Positions 1-11,654 of a stretch of DNA of 64,000 nt are shown here, one piece after another (within the stretch, counting starts at the first letter, position 1; every line of letters starts with the position of its first letter). The DNA is from Saururus chinensis (lineage: Eukaryota > Streptophyta > Magnoliopsida > Piperales > Saururaceae), in the NCBI GenBank assembly GCA_035235625.1, contig CP141142.1:42697644-42761643 (forward strand). The letters are read 5' to 3'. The notes beneath the pieces were generated by a model that did not search any database, was not told the origin of the DNA, and saw only the letters and a program-made list of their open reading frames with translations. A program made the translations under genes and the position numbers.

Positions 1-1110
1 TCTCTTGATGGGGGATACCAATTGGCAAATAAAATTTTTCTTTTCTTAGCTATCCACCATGGTGGTCTCAAAGCACGATCATATATATTAGTGTGAGAGT
101 CATATTCACCGAGGTACAAGAGAGGTTAGATTAGAAGACAAGGAGTCGTCAATAGATGCAACACATCTACAAAATTTGTTGACACTTGCTTCAATTGTAC
201 TAAAATATTTTTTTAGCATCTTGAACAAATGATTACTTTTGAATTACTTGTAGGCATAATAGTATTCTACCACCCAGTCCCCAAAAGTTCTGACTTTTTG
301 CTCATTTTCGTGCATGGCATTTATGCTAATATTGAGTCATGCACTTACAAGAATGACATATGCATCCATGTTGAAACTAACACCTTGACCATATATATTT
401 TTGTGTGGAGTTTGAGGAACTTGTGCTCCAAAATCTTTATAAGAAAATTGAGTATTTGAGAAGTTCATGTGTGAAAGAATGTTGAGAAGAAAGAGAAGAA
501 GAGCTAAAAAAAATACTACTTGAGATAAATGAAAAATAGAAGTGAAATTGGTGAATATTTATTAATGAAAAGAGGTAAAAAAAAAACCTAACATTAAAAA
601 GAAAAGTAACGCATCTACTTCCCTCCCAAAAAATACTTAGAGCCCCCCATTATAGAAAATAACTAATATTTTTTAACAGCTCAGTACCCCCAAACCCCTC
701 TATAATTTTACTCATGCCCACCCCTAGCACCCCAAAATTTCTAGAGGTATTTTGGCGGGTGGTGCACTCCGCCAAATAAAATTAATTTAGACGGAGACCT
801 TAGGTCCCCATCAAATTTTATATATTGTGGCGGTGACCACCCCTTGCTAGAAGCTTTCTAAAAGTTTTTTTAAAAATTTTGGAGGTTTCGTGGTGGGGGG
901 TATCTATGACAAATAAAACTGCATTATACGGGGAATAAAGGTCTCCGTCAATATCTACATATTGTGGTATTGACTTCTCCCCGCCAAAAACTATCTCTTG
1001 ATGGGGGATACCAACTGGCAAATAAAACTTCTTTGTATGAAGACCTTAGTTCCCCTTTGCATATGTTGGTGGTGACCACCCCTTATTAGAAACTATCTAG
1101 AAGTTTTTCA
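1..1110. repeat. Non-coding region with short tandem repeats of roughly 110-135 bp
   Basis: The opening motif TCTCTTGATGGGGGATACCA at position 1 recurs at 992. Between about 752 and 1110 three diverged units follow each other. Each holds a CAAATAAAA motif (about 772, 910, 1019), then a GGAGACCTTAG-like or GGTCTCCGTC-like stretch, then a TTGTGG or TTGGTGG motif leading into GGTGACCACCCCTT or a relative. No protein of credible length or composition runs through it. This looks like an intergenic repeat fragment; its family is unknown to me. Confidence 0.55.
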
Positions 1111-1872
1111 AAGAAGCAGCAAGGTGAGGGGGAGAAGAAAAAGACCGTGAAAAAGGAGCTACGAGTAACGGGGAAGAAGGAAAATGGTAAAAAAAGAGAA
1201 TCCATAAATGATGAAGGAAATAGAAGAGCTCATGTACGGTAGAAGGGAAAGATTGGAGATGAGGCATTTAAAAAGTTAAAAAAAAAATTTAAAAAATAGT
1301 TAGGGGTATATTTAATAATTTATTTAATAATTTTAAAATATATAATATATAAGGAGCTTGAGTATAATACGAGAAAAATATAGCCGCGTTTAAGAAAAAA
1401 AACGGAGGTAAAAATAGAAGTGAAAGGAGAGGGTCCGAAGTAAGATGTCATAAATGACACCCCGGCCGAGTCGTTGGGGCCATTTCCGAGTTCCAAATTG
1501 GCAACGCATGAGTTGGAGACTTGGAGTCGGAGATGCACGTATGCTTCTCTTCACCCCCGACCCATAGCCGAAGTAGTCTGAGTCTGACCCGAGATTGAAT
1601 AACAAATGGGCCCAACCGCAAACCCTTGATCGGCCATCGCCTTCCAGCAGCCAAATGAGAAGACCTCTTTGGCTCTTCCCTCCGTCTCCCCGTGCCACCT
1701 CCAGTCTACCATGCACGCCCAATCTCAATCGCCTCCGGCCTCCCATCCTCTTCCAAGCTTGCTGTGAGCCTATCGCAGGCTCCACCACTGCTTCCTCCTC
1801 CCCTTTCTCCGTCAGGCCCGGTGGCCGAATCACCGGAGATCTACGTTTGAGCTAGACGGAACCGTGTGCACT
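1111..1872 (+). promoter_or_regulatory. Upstream region and 5' leader of the SEC12-like gene
   Basis: No gene is seen here. The first 300 bases are purine-rich and AT-rich; from about 1440 to 1872 the base composition becomes GC-rich and CT-rich on the + strand, as expected of a plant 5' leader next to a GC-rich first exon. The short open frames on both strands here have no recognisable domain. I cannot place a TATA box or transcription start with confidence. Confidence 0.4.
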
Positions 1873-3358
1873 ATGGCGAAGGGGGCGAGGCCCAGGCCGC
1901 CGTGCTGCAGGAACTACGGGATCCCCCTTTACTTTGCCTCTTGGGTCCCCTACGACAAGATCCTCAAGCAGAAACCAGACAAAGCACAGGGAGAGGACAG
2001 CGCGGAAAACGCGGGAAAGTCGGAAACCTCCCCGCCCGCCACTGGATTCCTAATCATCGGCGGCGGCGGCGGGGATAGCCGGTCCGGGATCCCCAACGCC
2101 CTTGTCCTCGCTGAATTCGATTTCGCCTCTGCCTCCCTCTCTGAGTTGCCAGTAAGTGTGGATCTCGAATTTATTCTGCACAATATAAGTGTTGTTACCA
2201 GTGTAATGATAATATTCGTTCATGCAGGTGCATAGACATGGGACTGCTGCGGAGTTGCCTTATAGGATGGCGGTGCACCCGTCTGGGGAAGGACTGGTTT
2301 GCTCCTTTCCGGACACCTGCAAGTTGGTTCTCTCTCGTTGGCTATTTTTAATTTCTTTTGATGTTCGAATTGATTATATTTTCTGTTTTAGAAGTTGCTT
2401 GTATGATAAATTGAATTGCATTGGACAAATTGTTGGATGGTTGAATTTCCTTTCATGATCGCAATGTTTGCTTGTAGATGGTTTGAGTGGGATGTTCCAG
2501 AGGGCGATGGTGTGGGTAAGCTGGCCATTAAGCCTTCTGAGAAGCTGCTTACGCCGCTGCAAGATGTTGGACAGCAGTTGGCTTTGGCCTTTAACTTGGA
2601 CGGCTCCATACTCGCTGTCGGTGGTGAGGTATGGACCCATCTTTTTTACTAACCATTTGTAATAGCTTATTGATGCATACACTTGATAAAATATGGCTAT
2701 GCTTTGTTAAGTTACATACTTGTGGGAAAATGTTGCCTAGGAATGAGGTTTTTAATTATCTGTTGTGCTGCCAGAAAAGTTTTGTATAGTCAGCTATTTT
2801 CATGCACATATACAGGTACAGTTTGTTCAGTTAGGAGTCACACTGATTATCCAGCTTGTTTAATGTGTAGAATGGCCATTTAAGAGTTTTGAAGTGGCCT
2901 AGCATGGAATCCATACTTGATCGCCCTGATGCTCATGACACCGTGAAGGATTTGGATTTTAGGTATCTGGAGGAAACAACAGTATAAAGTCCTAATTTTA
3001 TAAAGACATGAACTTTCTCAAGGACATGACATGCTGTTTCTCAATTTTTTGTTAATATCTTTGGGTTGTAGCTCTGATGGGAAATTGCTAGTATCTCTGG
3101 GAAGTAGTGGCGCTTGCAGGGTTTGGGACCCATCATCATCTACAATTGTAGCTAATCTGGCAGGGGAAAATGTAATCCTTATGTAATATTTACTTTTGAA
3201 AGATTTATTTTTCTTTTAGAGTTTTATCTTTATTGTCTGAACTGAATATGCTCATGGTAATTAGGGAGAAAGGTTTGGGTTCTGCCGATTTTCACGCGGC
3301 AATAATAATCGGATTCTATACGTTGTTGCAATGAAAGGTTGTATTCTATATCATTTTT

Positions 3359-3397
<39 letters not shown>

Positions 3398-6300
3398 ATT
3401 GCTTCAGACATGTTTTTAAAAAGTTTTGTTTTCCAGGTGATCGAGGTGGTATTGTGACTTGGAATGCTACTTCGTGGGAGAGAATTAGAACAAAAGTAGT
3501 AGTCCGTGATTCTATATCAGCATTCAGTGTATCAGATGATGGAAAGTTTCTTGCCATGTAAATGCTTATCTTGTACCTTATAATGTTTATGTTATTATAT
3601 ATTCATTGTCGCCATTATGCTATATTATTCTGTCAATTCTTCCTTGTAAACTATCTTGGAGCACTCATTATTGCTGATTGGATGTTTTATAACAATTAAT
3701 TATCATTAAAGGTTGTTTCTGGTCAATTCTTCCTTCTAATTACCTTGGAGCACACATTATTACCGATTGGATGTTTTATAACAATTAATTACCATTAGAG
3801 GTTGTTCCTGGCATTAATACAGGTCCATCTTCTCAATTTCTCTTCATGAGGTAAATTGATAACTTTGGTAATCTTTTTTTTGTCTTCTTCAAACTGTTTC
3901 TTTATTTTTATTTGTGAGGTCAACCATCTCTGTTGCATGTGTCAGGAACAAAATCTTTCTTTGATTTTTGATTCACCTTTTCATTATCTTCTTTAAAAAT
4001 TTCATTGACGTAATTTTTTCCATTTTGTCCTCAAGGAAGTCTTTGTGTTACCTGCATTATTATTTTTTTGTTTCTAAAACTGTTGCCAAACACACAGCCC
4101 CTTGAAAAATTGTTTGTTTCCTTCTGTGAGATGCACCTTTAACCATCCATGTCTGATCATGTCAGTGACATCTTCTTTGTCTTTTCCTTTACAAAAATAG
4201 CTATCTATGAGATCTTTGGCTTTTAGATACTACCATTTTTCTTAATATGCCCTCTTTGTTACGTGCATCTCCTCTTAGTTTTATGAAAAGAAGATTTTCA
4301 GATGCATCCCTGAGTTTTCACCACCCCTCTACTTTCAATATTTACAACTAACCCCCTAATTTGATGCTCACAAACAGAACCGTCACCTCTATTAACTGAA
4401 ATTTAATTATTACCCTCCAAAGTTGGAACTATTCTACTCTGTCAATGACTATACTGATCCAGCTGCCACTTAGTCACCACCTTTGCACCAGCAACTTAAT
4501 ATCCTGGCATTGGTGTACCCTTTTAGGTGTCAAAGCCCACTGGGAACTAATTTATTCCAGTACTTTTAGGGGGTAAATTTGGAATTCTAACCAATGAAAG
4601 GTCTGTTTGTGATGTCAAGTTGGGTTGGTTGTAAATATTGAGAATAGAAGGGGGCATTTGTAAATAGGTGAAAACTCGGGGGCATAAAGAAATTTCCCTT
4701 TATAAAAATGTGTGTTGGGTATGATTGGTGTCGTCAATCTATCTCAACTGTTGGGGTCATAGATGTCAAATCTGCTCCATCATTTATCTCCGTTACAAAT
4801 TGTTTTTACTCTGTAAACATCTCTTACTTTCTCATAACTTGATACATGTGCTCTTTCGTGGTTATATTCCTTCCCATTAGGGTCTCACAAATATCAGCGG
4901 TGACATCCCCACAATGTCATCGATCTATATATAGTGGTGAGCAATGGGGTTTAGATTGGTCATTAGCGAAGACTTCCTGCAACTCGTATATTTTACAATA
5001 GCTTCCATGCTGTATTCCATTCTTTCTCAGATGTTTTGTGAAATGTTCATATATTTGCTTGTGATGTCTTTTGTCATTTGACATGGAGCAAATCATCCTG
5101 ACCAAATGCATATCATTTTTTTTTACTATGTTTTTTTCTGTCATTCGTTGTTCTTGATGTATTACCTACTTTGGATCAACTGATTGGGATTATGCTAATG
5201 TATTAGATGACTATGTATATATTCTTCATGTCTGATTTCATGTTATTCTTCCCCTTGTCTACCATGTGTAAATTGTTTTTGGAATTTCCGTAATGCACCT
5301 ATTAATCTTGCATGTGATACCTTTTGGTTGAACTTCTGTTTTCCAGGTATAGATATGACAATTTCTTATCTGCCTGACCTGTATGTTTCATACTGTTCAT
5401 CACTTGTAGTTGCCTGTCTGCTTGCATGCTCTCTCTGTTGTTATCATAGCAAAAAAGGAGCTACTACTACCTGGGTACTGCTTGAATTATTTCAACTTCC
5501 TTGATGACGTTTTGATTCAGCCTTTGCACTTCGTGACAAATCTCAATTTTATCACGCTTGCTTATTAAGTATACAGTACATGTTTGGTTTTTTCCTTTCT
5601 ATGTTGGTTGAGATGCTGTGTTTAAGTCTTGCATTTTAAACATAGTAATTTAGACAATGAGGGCAGAATATGATTGACTTCTGCTATTTTTTCCTCGTTT
5701 AAAATAACACTATATGAAATCATTCTTTTGAAATTCCTCATTTTCTTGTCCCTTTGTGGCTAATATGCAGTGGGACAGTTGAAGGTAATTTTGTTATAGT
5801 CAACTCTGCGACAATGCAGGTAAACAAATTGGTGAAGAAAGCGCATCTTGGTCTGGTTACAACACTGACGTTTTCACATGATTCAAGGTCAGTCCATCAC
5901 CTTGTAATCTATAATAGTTAAGAAAAATTACTTATGCCAATGATTTATCTTTGCATGGAGGGAGTAGTCCATGTCTGAGAAGAATAAATTGGATTGAGGT
6001 GTCAGAATTACAGATTCGCTGTTTCCTGTTGTAACAACTGAACACTAAAAAATGCTTCACCATCTTGCACCGAGTAGTGATATTTGGTCAATTTTATATG
6101 CAAATTTAAGCAATGGGACCTGTGGCATGGGGTGCCTATGTGGAAGGTTGCAATGCTTAAGAATAGATTAGCAAGAAAGAGTATAAATGGGATATCTAAT
6201 ACCAAATTGTTAGGATGAGGTGATGTTGATAATCATGCCTAAAAAATTCAGTTGGGCCATTTCATGTGAGCTGGTGATGCCTATATAATAACAAAATTTA

Positions 6301-6805
6301 TATGTGTTTGTATGAAGAGGTCAGACAGAAATACATATTATGTTTTGAGTATATTTTATTACATCTAATACACCCTTACTCTTTTTTATAGTTTTCACTT
6401 CTGCTTTCACCTCAGTTTTTAGTTGTTATTGGTGACTTTAATTGTCCAACTTTTATTTAGACCATTTTTTGGTGGCTGAGATTTTCCTATTAATTGTTTT
6501 TTCATCTCTGAATGCAGGGCTTTGCTTTCCACATCCTTCGATTCCAGTGCAATGGTTACAATCATTCAACACAAGAAGCAGTTTGGTGAGGAAACTTGTG
6601 GTTAATGTAGTATATTTAAAACTTTCTTTTCTTGTAATAGTCTAATTGATCTTTTTGTGTAATAATAGGCATAAGTACGTGGATGATCTTCCTCTTCATC
6701 ATCATAGTAGCCATTCTATCATATATAGTTATGGATAGTGAGGTCCTTCTATATCTGTGCCCTCACATGAAGAAAGGGGAAGGCGTGGGAGGCAGCCAAA
6801 TTTAA
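1873..6805 (+). CDS. SEC12-like WD40 membrane protein (STL2P/PHF1 family), 10 exons
   Basis: Exons joined by hand: 1873-2151, 2228-2322, 2478-2628, 2871-2962, 3072-3171, 3265-3337, 3437-3557, 5771-5887, 6518-6585, 6669-6805. All junctions are GT-AG, every phase matches, and the frame stays open for 410 codons, the usual size of plant SEC12-like proteins. The N-terminus carries YGIPLYFASWVP and a glycine run followed by SGIPN, then WD40-type blade segments (LPYRMAVHPSGEGLVC, DVGQQLALAFNLDGS, AHDTVKDLDF, CRVWDP, AHLGLVTTLTFSHDSR). The last exon encodes one strongly hydrophobic segment (STWMIFLFIIIVAILSYIV) near the C-terminus, as expected for a tail-anchored ER protein. The family is related to the Sar1 exchange factor SEC12; the Arabidopsis relative PHF1 helps phosphate transporters leave the ER. 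Whether this copy is PHF1 or its paralogue, and whether it has exchange activity, cannot be told here. Intron 7 is 2.2 kb and holds repeats. Confidence 0.93.
3363..3394. repeat. (TA)n microsatellite in intron 6 of the SEC12-like gene
   Basis: About 30 bases of uninterrupted TA dinucleotides lie 25 bases after the exon 6 donor site and upstream of the exon 7 acceptor at 3436. It is a likely length polymorphism; no effect on splicing can be inferred. Confidence 0.9.
3631..3811. repeat. Two-copy tandem duplication of about 91 bp in intron 7
   Basis: GTCAATTCTTCCTT starts at 3631 and again at 3722. Both copies continue with a TTGGAGCAC-type block, an ATTGGATGTTTTATAACAAT block and a GAGGTTGTT-type or AAGGTTGTT-type end. 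The two copies differ at several sites, so the duplication is not recent. Confidence 0.85.
4290..4702. mobile_element. Foldback MITE with long terminal inverted repeats, inside intron 7
   Basis: The left part (from about 4297, with GAGTTTTCACC, then TCAATATTTACAAC and CACAAACAGA) is the reverse complement, with mismatches, of the right part (TCTGTTTGTG, GTTGTAAATATTGAGA, GGTGAAAACTCGGGGGCATA, ending near 4700). The arms are roughly 90 bases long and enclose about 200 bases without coding potential. Flanks TTTTATGAAA and TTTATAAAAA could be a decayed target duplication, which would suit a Mutator-like origin, but this is not certain. Confidence 0.7.
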
Positions 6806-8584
6806 AGCTGAGAAAGAAGAGTGACGTTCAATTGAAAATTATCAGTTTGTACAGCAGTGCAAAAACGATTTTTCCGGTCAACCAACAGTGGAAAGTCCGT
6901 CTCAATTTCATTGAATGCGTTTGAGTGTGACATAAGTAGTCATTGTTACGCGTCCTGAGTTCCAGCATGTTTATGATTGAAAACATTATTAGTATATGGA
7001 GGGTGAGCCTTTTTTTCCAATTGAATGGGAAATATTCTTCTTTTTTTCTCAACATTTAGTTTACTGTCTACTGTAAAATGAAATAGAAGTTGATGAGCTG
7101 AACTGTGGCTACGGTGGATATATAGGTGGGCTGAGCTTCTTTGTTGTGATTGTCTCCATCAAATGTCAGTTTGTAGAAAAGTAAGTTGCTGCTTGCGTTG
7201 CCAATTAAAAAAGTAAAGGATAAAAACAGATGTTCTTCATTTTGCTGGTTCAACCATGTGATAGGAATGTATAAATGTGCTTTGGACTGGGAAAGTAATG
7301 CAAGCATGAGACTGCATTGGGACTTTGTTTGGCTCAACCTCATTGGGGGCAAACGTTGAAAAGATGGAAAATCTTAGGCCACAAATCGATCACCACATTA
7401 CTTATCAGCCATGGTTCATGACTCAATGTCCCAAGTCATGCCTCAGTCATGTAGGAGCAATTTTTAAAGGATAAGAAATGAGATCAATAAGTTTGCAATT
7501 TGCACCAAAAACAGATTGTGGTTTTGTTAGTTATTATTCATTAAGTACTTTAAGAAGCCGCCACATACCAATTCTATTCTATTTCATTCGGCCAGATCTA
7601 ATAATTCTATTACCAAGCGTAATTTCAATTTTATTTAATTCTGATGGCACAAGCATCCCATTTCTTGCAGTGCCAAAATATCCTGCATATTGGCTCGCGC
7701 CAAATATCTATAAATTTTTTTTTCACTGACAATCACCGTGAATTTTTTTCACTTACAATCACCTCATGACTTTTTTTGGCAAGCATTGTGATTTGATATC
7801 AAGGCAAACAATGTGACTTGATAAACTGAGTGTAGTTAAAATGACGGGGCTAAGGTGGATATGTAAAATAACTAAAAAATATAAAATTTAAAATAAACAT
7901 ATATGTGAAAACTTAAGAGTAGTAATTTTAAAGGAGAAGCTCAGTGTACGAACGAAGATTAATAAATACCCTAATAAGAAAGTGAAGGAGAAAAAAACTT
8001 TGAACGAAATTAATAAATGAGGATAACTATGTTATCTTTTGTAAGACACAAAATAAGTTAAAATAAAAGCGTAAAATCTATGTTGCCGAGCCTAAATTAA
8101 TAGAAAAATATACTAATTGATTATAATTATAATTATAATGATTATGAATGTGATTTGATATCGATTTGCACCTCATCCTAATTTCTCAGAACGTGCAGTT
8201 TCAGATGCTTGCCTCAATTTAACCTGCCCTTTTTTATACATTTGGCTGAACAAAAACATATAATCATTCACTGCAACTGGAAAAAGAATAATTTCCTTTG
8301 AGGAGAAATTCTTGGGTGCATGTAGCACACCGTGGTATCCGTGTATTCTACCATTAACTATAGACTTTTTCCGCTGCTTTTGTTTTAACCAATGCTCATT
8401 TATCAATAAACGAGGTTACACTCGTTAAATTAAAACGTAACCACGTGGGCAACCTAGTGGTTTGAAAGACATGTTTAATTGCTCATGGTTTTCACACATA
8501 AGAAAGATGCACGGGATATTGGAGCACACCCCTGATTTTATTAGAGAACAGCTGGGAATTGCGTTTTCTGTTCTTGTCTGATCA
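6806..8584. other. Intergenic stretch; SEC12-like 3' region then AT-rich spacer
   Basis: The first few hundred bases should contain the 3' untranslated region of the SEC12-like gene. The rest is AT-rich with no open frame that shows domain-like composition on either strand. The sequence CAATCACC followed by a T-rich stretch repeats around 7731-7765. I see no RNA gene. Confidence 0.4.
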
Positions 8585-8592
8585 AATATCAA

Positions 8593-9724
8593 TAAGGTTG
8601 CATCTCCGGTAGGATGGTGTCGGGTAGTGCAATACCTGACCCTACCCGAGATAGAACCCGACCCGAGATAAAACCCGACCCCTACCCGAGAACCCAAATT
8701 AAATCTCATCTCATTCTTCGATACTTCAGTTGTAGCTGTCGACTTCATATTAACCGTCACCAGATTGTCATTCGGCTTGGAAGGCTCCTTTTAAAGGTCA
8801 ATTTGTGGCCCGTTGTCGCCATTTTTGCCTACAAGGAGACCTGCAGTTGTCCTCTTTGGCTTTGGCAATGAGACTTACAGTTGTCTGGCAGCAGACGGTG
8901 CCGGCAGAAAGATCGCCGAGGATGGTGAGGAGACCCTCAACTTGGCCTCATAGGAGTCTTTGGGATTGAAAGCCTCTTGCTTGGAGGATGTTTTTAGGCT
9001 GTAGAGGACCTCAACAACTTCAATCTTGATGTCATCCTAGATGGGGGCCTCCGCCGCCCTCGAAATCTTCTGCCACCGGTAATGGTGCTGGTGCTGCTTA
9101 GCTCCCATCGGCTTTTGTCATCATAAAAAACCTCAAAAAATCAGTTTTTGCATTCTGAAAAAGAGAAATGGGTGAAGATCAGATCGGTAAAGATATCCGA
9201 GAAGATCATATTCGTGGAGCCGAAGGGCCGGAGATGGGGCTGTAGAGGGCAAATTGGGAGGAACCGGATGGCCAAAGATGGGGCTGTAGAGGGCAGATCT
9301 GGAGGAAGCTGGAGGGCCAGAGATGGGCCTGCAGAGGGTAGATTGGGAGGAAGCCGGAGGACCGGAGATGGGGCTGCAGAGGGTAGATTGGGAGGAAGCT
9401 GGAGGCCGACTTGAACAATTCAACTTGGAGAGGGTAGATCGAGAGGATGGCAGAGGCTGGAGTTGGGGAGGCTACAGATGTGGAGGAAGAGAGAGGCCGC
9501 CGCAGGGGAGAGCATATAGCAAAACAAAATTAGGGTTTTATATGGTAAAATAAAACTTGGGTCGGGTTTTGAGTTTTTTTTAGATTAAACCTGACCCGAA
9601 ATTGATACAGTTTTTTTTAAAACCCTACCCGACCCGAGAAAGTACCCGACCTGACAAGAACTTGATCAATTTCGGGTCGGTTTTATCCAAGTTGGGTTGG
9701 GTTCGGGTTTTTTGTGCAACCCTA
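8593..9724. mobile_element. Non-autonomous hAT-type DNA transposon, 1,132 bp
   Basis: The left end TAAGGTTGCA and the right end TGCAACCCTA are near-perfect inverted repeats. The 8-base flanks, AATATCAA at 8585-8592 and AGTATCAA at 9725-9732, match at 7 of 8 positions, the target-site length of hAT elements. Subterminal sequence is rich in ACCCGACCC/GGGTCGGG motifs in both orientations (8637-8690, 9556-9710), typical of hAT transposase-binding regions. There is no transposase frame; the interior holds a minisatellite. It must rely on a transposase encoded elsewhere. Confidence 0.8.
9229..9410. repeat. 45-bp minisatellite, about four copies, inside the hAT-type element
   Basis: The core AGATGGGGCTG starts at 9232, 9276, 9321 (one variant base) and 9366, i.e. 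spacings of 44, 45 and 45. Each unit continues with GAGGG..GATTGGGAGGAA-type sequence. Open frames across this array on both strands are a by-product of the repeat period being a multiple of three. Confidence 0.9.
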
Positions 9725-9732
9725 AGTATCAA

Positions 9733-10609
9733 GTATAGTGATCCCAAGAACCTTGGTCCTTATCACTGTGGTTTGCATGTAAAATATGACGTACATGACT
9801 AAGAACAAAGAGGTAAGAAAACATATTTCTTTACTATTACTAAGCTCTGCGCAAACTTCTTCCTCAGTTAATTGTCAAGGTGTTGTTGCATGGAGTCAAT
9901 GAGTCGTGCACTTCAGTTGGCTTTGTTAGGTTTATCAAGGTATAAATTTGTTCTCCCCTAGAACGATCAGTGCCATGGCTGCTCATTATCAAGGTCTCAT
10001 TTTTTTTTCAATCAAAATGTTTTTGTAGTTCACACTGTTAATCACAGTTGAATCAACGGTTTTAATGGGCCCTAGTATGAGCCCGGGCTCATCAATGGCT
10101 GTTAGATTACCGTTTCAATTGTTCACACTCAAGTGTAGGCAGATTGGAATCACCCGCCCACCCTTATATTAATGATTGCTATCAAATTGAGATCCGATGG
10201 CTCATAATGCCAAGGCTCATGCTGAGGCACAATAACCCGGGTTTATGTTAATTTTTTCCCAATTACAATAGTGGTCCCACTAATCTGTCTCATTTTAATA
10301 AACCCATAGCTGTCTTAATCATGCTCATGTAGACAAAGTAATAGATGGATGATGGGCGTAAAGGGAGAGAGGGAAGGGAAGAAGAAGGTGAAAGTCAATA
10401 TTTTCTATGAAGGGACATGTCATGGTTGGAGGCAAGAGTAACCCCTATAAGGACAAGTGTTGACGAGGATGCCAAATGATTGAGGCAGGGAGAATATATA
10501 TGATATGTCTTGTGCTCATGACATGTGTCATGGTCGACCATGTTGGTATGTCATGGCTCATTAGACATTTTCTAAGTATTCACTTCCTCTTATTTAACAT
10601 TAAGACGTC
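9733..10609. other. Intergenic, with a decayed GAGCCCGGGCTC foldback remnant
   Basis: No gene is seen. At 10074-10095 a GGGCCCTAGTATGAGCCCGG/GAGCCCGGGCTC core is present, and CCCGGGTTTATGTTA lies near 10236-10250 in the opposite sense. This resembles the better preserved foldback repeat at 39,545-39,755 and is probably an old copy. Confidence 0.45.
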
Positions 10610-10618
10610 TTGGAGGGG

Positions 10619-10839
10619 AAGCGTTTTTAATGCTCCACTCTGACAATGAGCCAAACATAAGAAACACATAAGAGCCCTTCATACATAAGATCGACATCGT
10701 ATATGCTATTGCACATTAGTACTAGTACTATTGTCGCTAACATGCGCTAGTGTGTGCGTCGTTGATCTCAAATATCAAAGGTTCTCATGTGTTTTTTATA
10801 TTGGGCTCATTGTCAAAGGGGAGCATGAAAAAGTCTTCC
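10619..10839. mobile_element. Mutator-type MITE, 221 bp, with 9-bp target duplication (MITE family A)
   Basis: The 9-base direct repeat CTTGGAGGG flanks the element at 10610-10618 and 10840-10848. The terminal inverted repeats are about 35 bases (left includes TTTTTAATGCTCC and TGACAATGAGCC; right includes GGCTCATTGTCA and GAGCATGAAAAA). The interior is itself an imperfect palindrome. A 9-base target duplication with long inverted repeats points to a Mutator-like (MULE) origin. At least four relatives lie in this window. Confidence 0.85.
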
Positions 10840-10970
10840 CTTGGAGGGTATTTCGGAGCACTTAAGTGGATTCTGGTCTAAGGCATACTATTACAACCAC
10901 TTTCGTTGCTACTCTATTTGAATACAAGAAATCCCTTATGTTATTTAGAGGAGATTGGTTAAACTGAACA

Positions 10971-11167
10971 CTCCTCCATCTTAAATTAATAGCTCTATTT
11001 GGCAAAAAAGTTAGTTCTAATAGCTCTATTTTATTAAATTTAAGTAGTTGGGTACATAAAAAAGAGTATCATAAGTTTATTTTTTCTTCTCTTAGATGTG
11101 AGTGTCACCATTCAATAAAAAACTACTAATTTTTCAAATGTAGCTATTAAAATAGGACGGAGGGAAT
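10971..11167. mobile_element. Stowaway-like MITE with CTCCNTC...GACGGAGGGA ends
   Basis: The left end CTCCTCCATCTTAAATTAAT is matched by the right end ATTAAAATAGGACGGAGGGA in inverted sense. The element is AT-rich and non-coding. It shares interior motifs (TTCTTCTCTTAGATG, ATTCAATAAAAA) with the element at 12,506-12,641. Such ends are typical of Tc1/mariner-derived Stowaway MITEs. Confidence 0.65.
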
Positions 11168-11435
11168 ATGAGTTGCTTAATGACTAGCATTGTAACTTGA
11201 TGCAAGGCGTGAATGGCTTATGCATTGTTATGTTTTGTCGCAAGGAGTTTGTGGCAATTATTTACTTAATATTTTGCTATTTTGAATTGCGCTTAAGGCC
11301 ATGCCTAGGCTGTATTAATTGTGTTTAGAGCTTTTTTATTGTTAACCGTTGGATTAGAACAACATAGATCATCTTTTAGTTAACTAGGGTGTAATAGGAA
11401 TTTGCCATCATCTTAAAGATGGGTGTTGAATAATG

Positions 11436-11642
11436 GAAGAGTTTTTCACGCCTTTTGACAATGAGCCCAGAGTATGTATGGGAACTGTTCATCTATAAGA
11501 TTGACAGCGCACATACTAGTGCATGTTAACATAAGTATCACTCACGATAATATGTACTAGTGTATGTATCGTCAATCTTAAATATCAATGGTTTCCATAT
11601 GTAGCTTATACTGACCTCATTAAAAAAGCATGAAAAATTCTT
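11436..11642. mobile_element. MITE family A copy with perfect 12-bp flanking direct repeat
   Basis: TGTTGAATAATG occurs directly at 11424-11435 and 11643-11654, immediately around a ~207-base element. The 9-base target duplication lies within this match. The element carries GAGTTTTTCACGCC and TTGACAATGAGCCC at the left and AAAGCATGAAAAATTC at the right, with a palindromic core containing CATACTAGTGCATGTTA and GTACTAGTGTATGTATC. It is the second clear insertion of the family. Confidence 0.85.
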
Positions 11643-11654
11643 TGTTGAATAATG

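Noticed and set aside
1390-1855. Open frames on both strands upstream of the SEC12-like gene
   Set aside because: GC-rich leader sequence; no conserved motif, and the SEC12-like start at 1,873 explains the composition change.
9148-9423. Gly/Arg-rich and Pro/Ser-rich open frames on opposite strands
   Set aside because: Both follow the 45-base minisatellite inside the hAT-type element; the period is a multiple of three, so stops are excluded passively.
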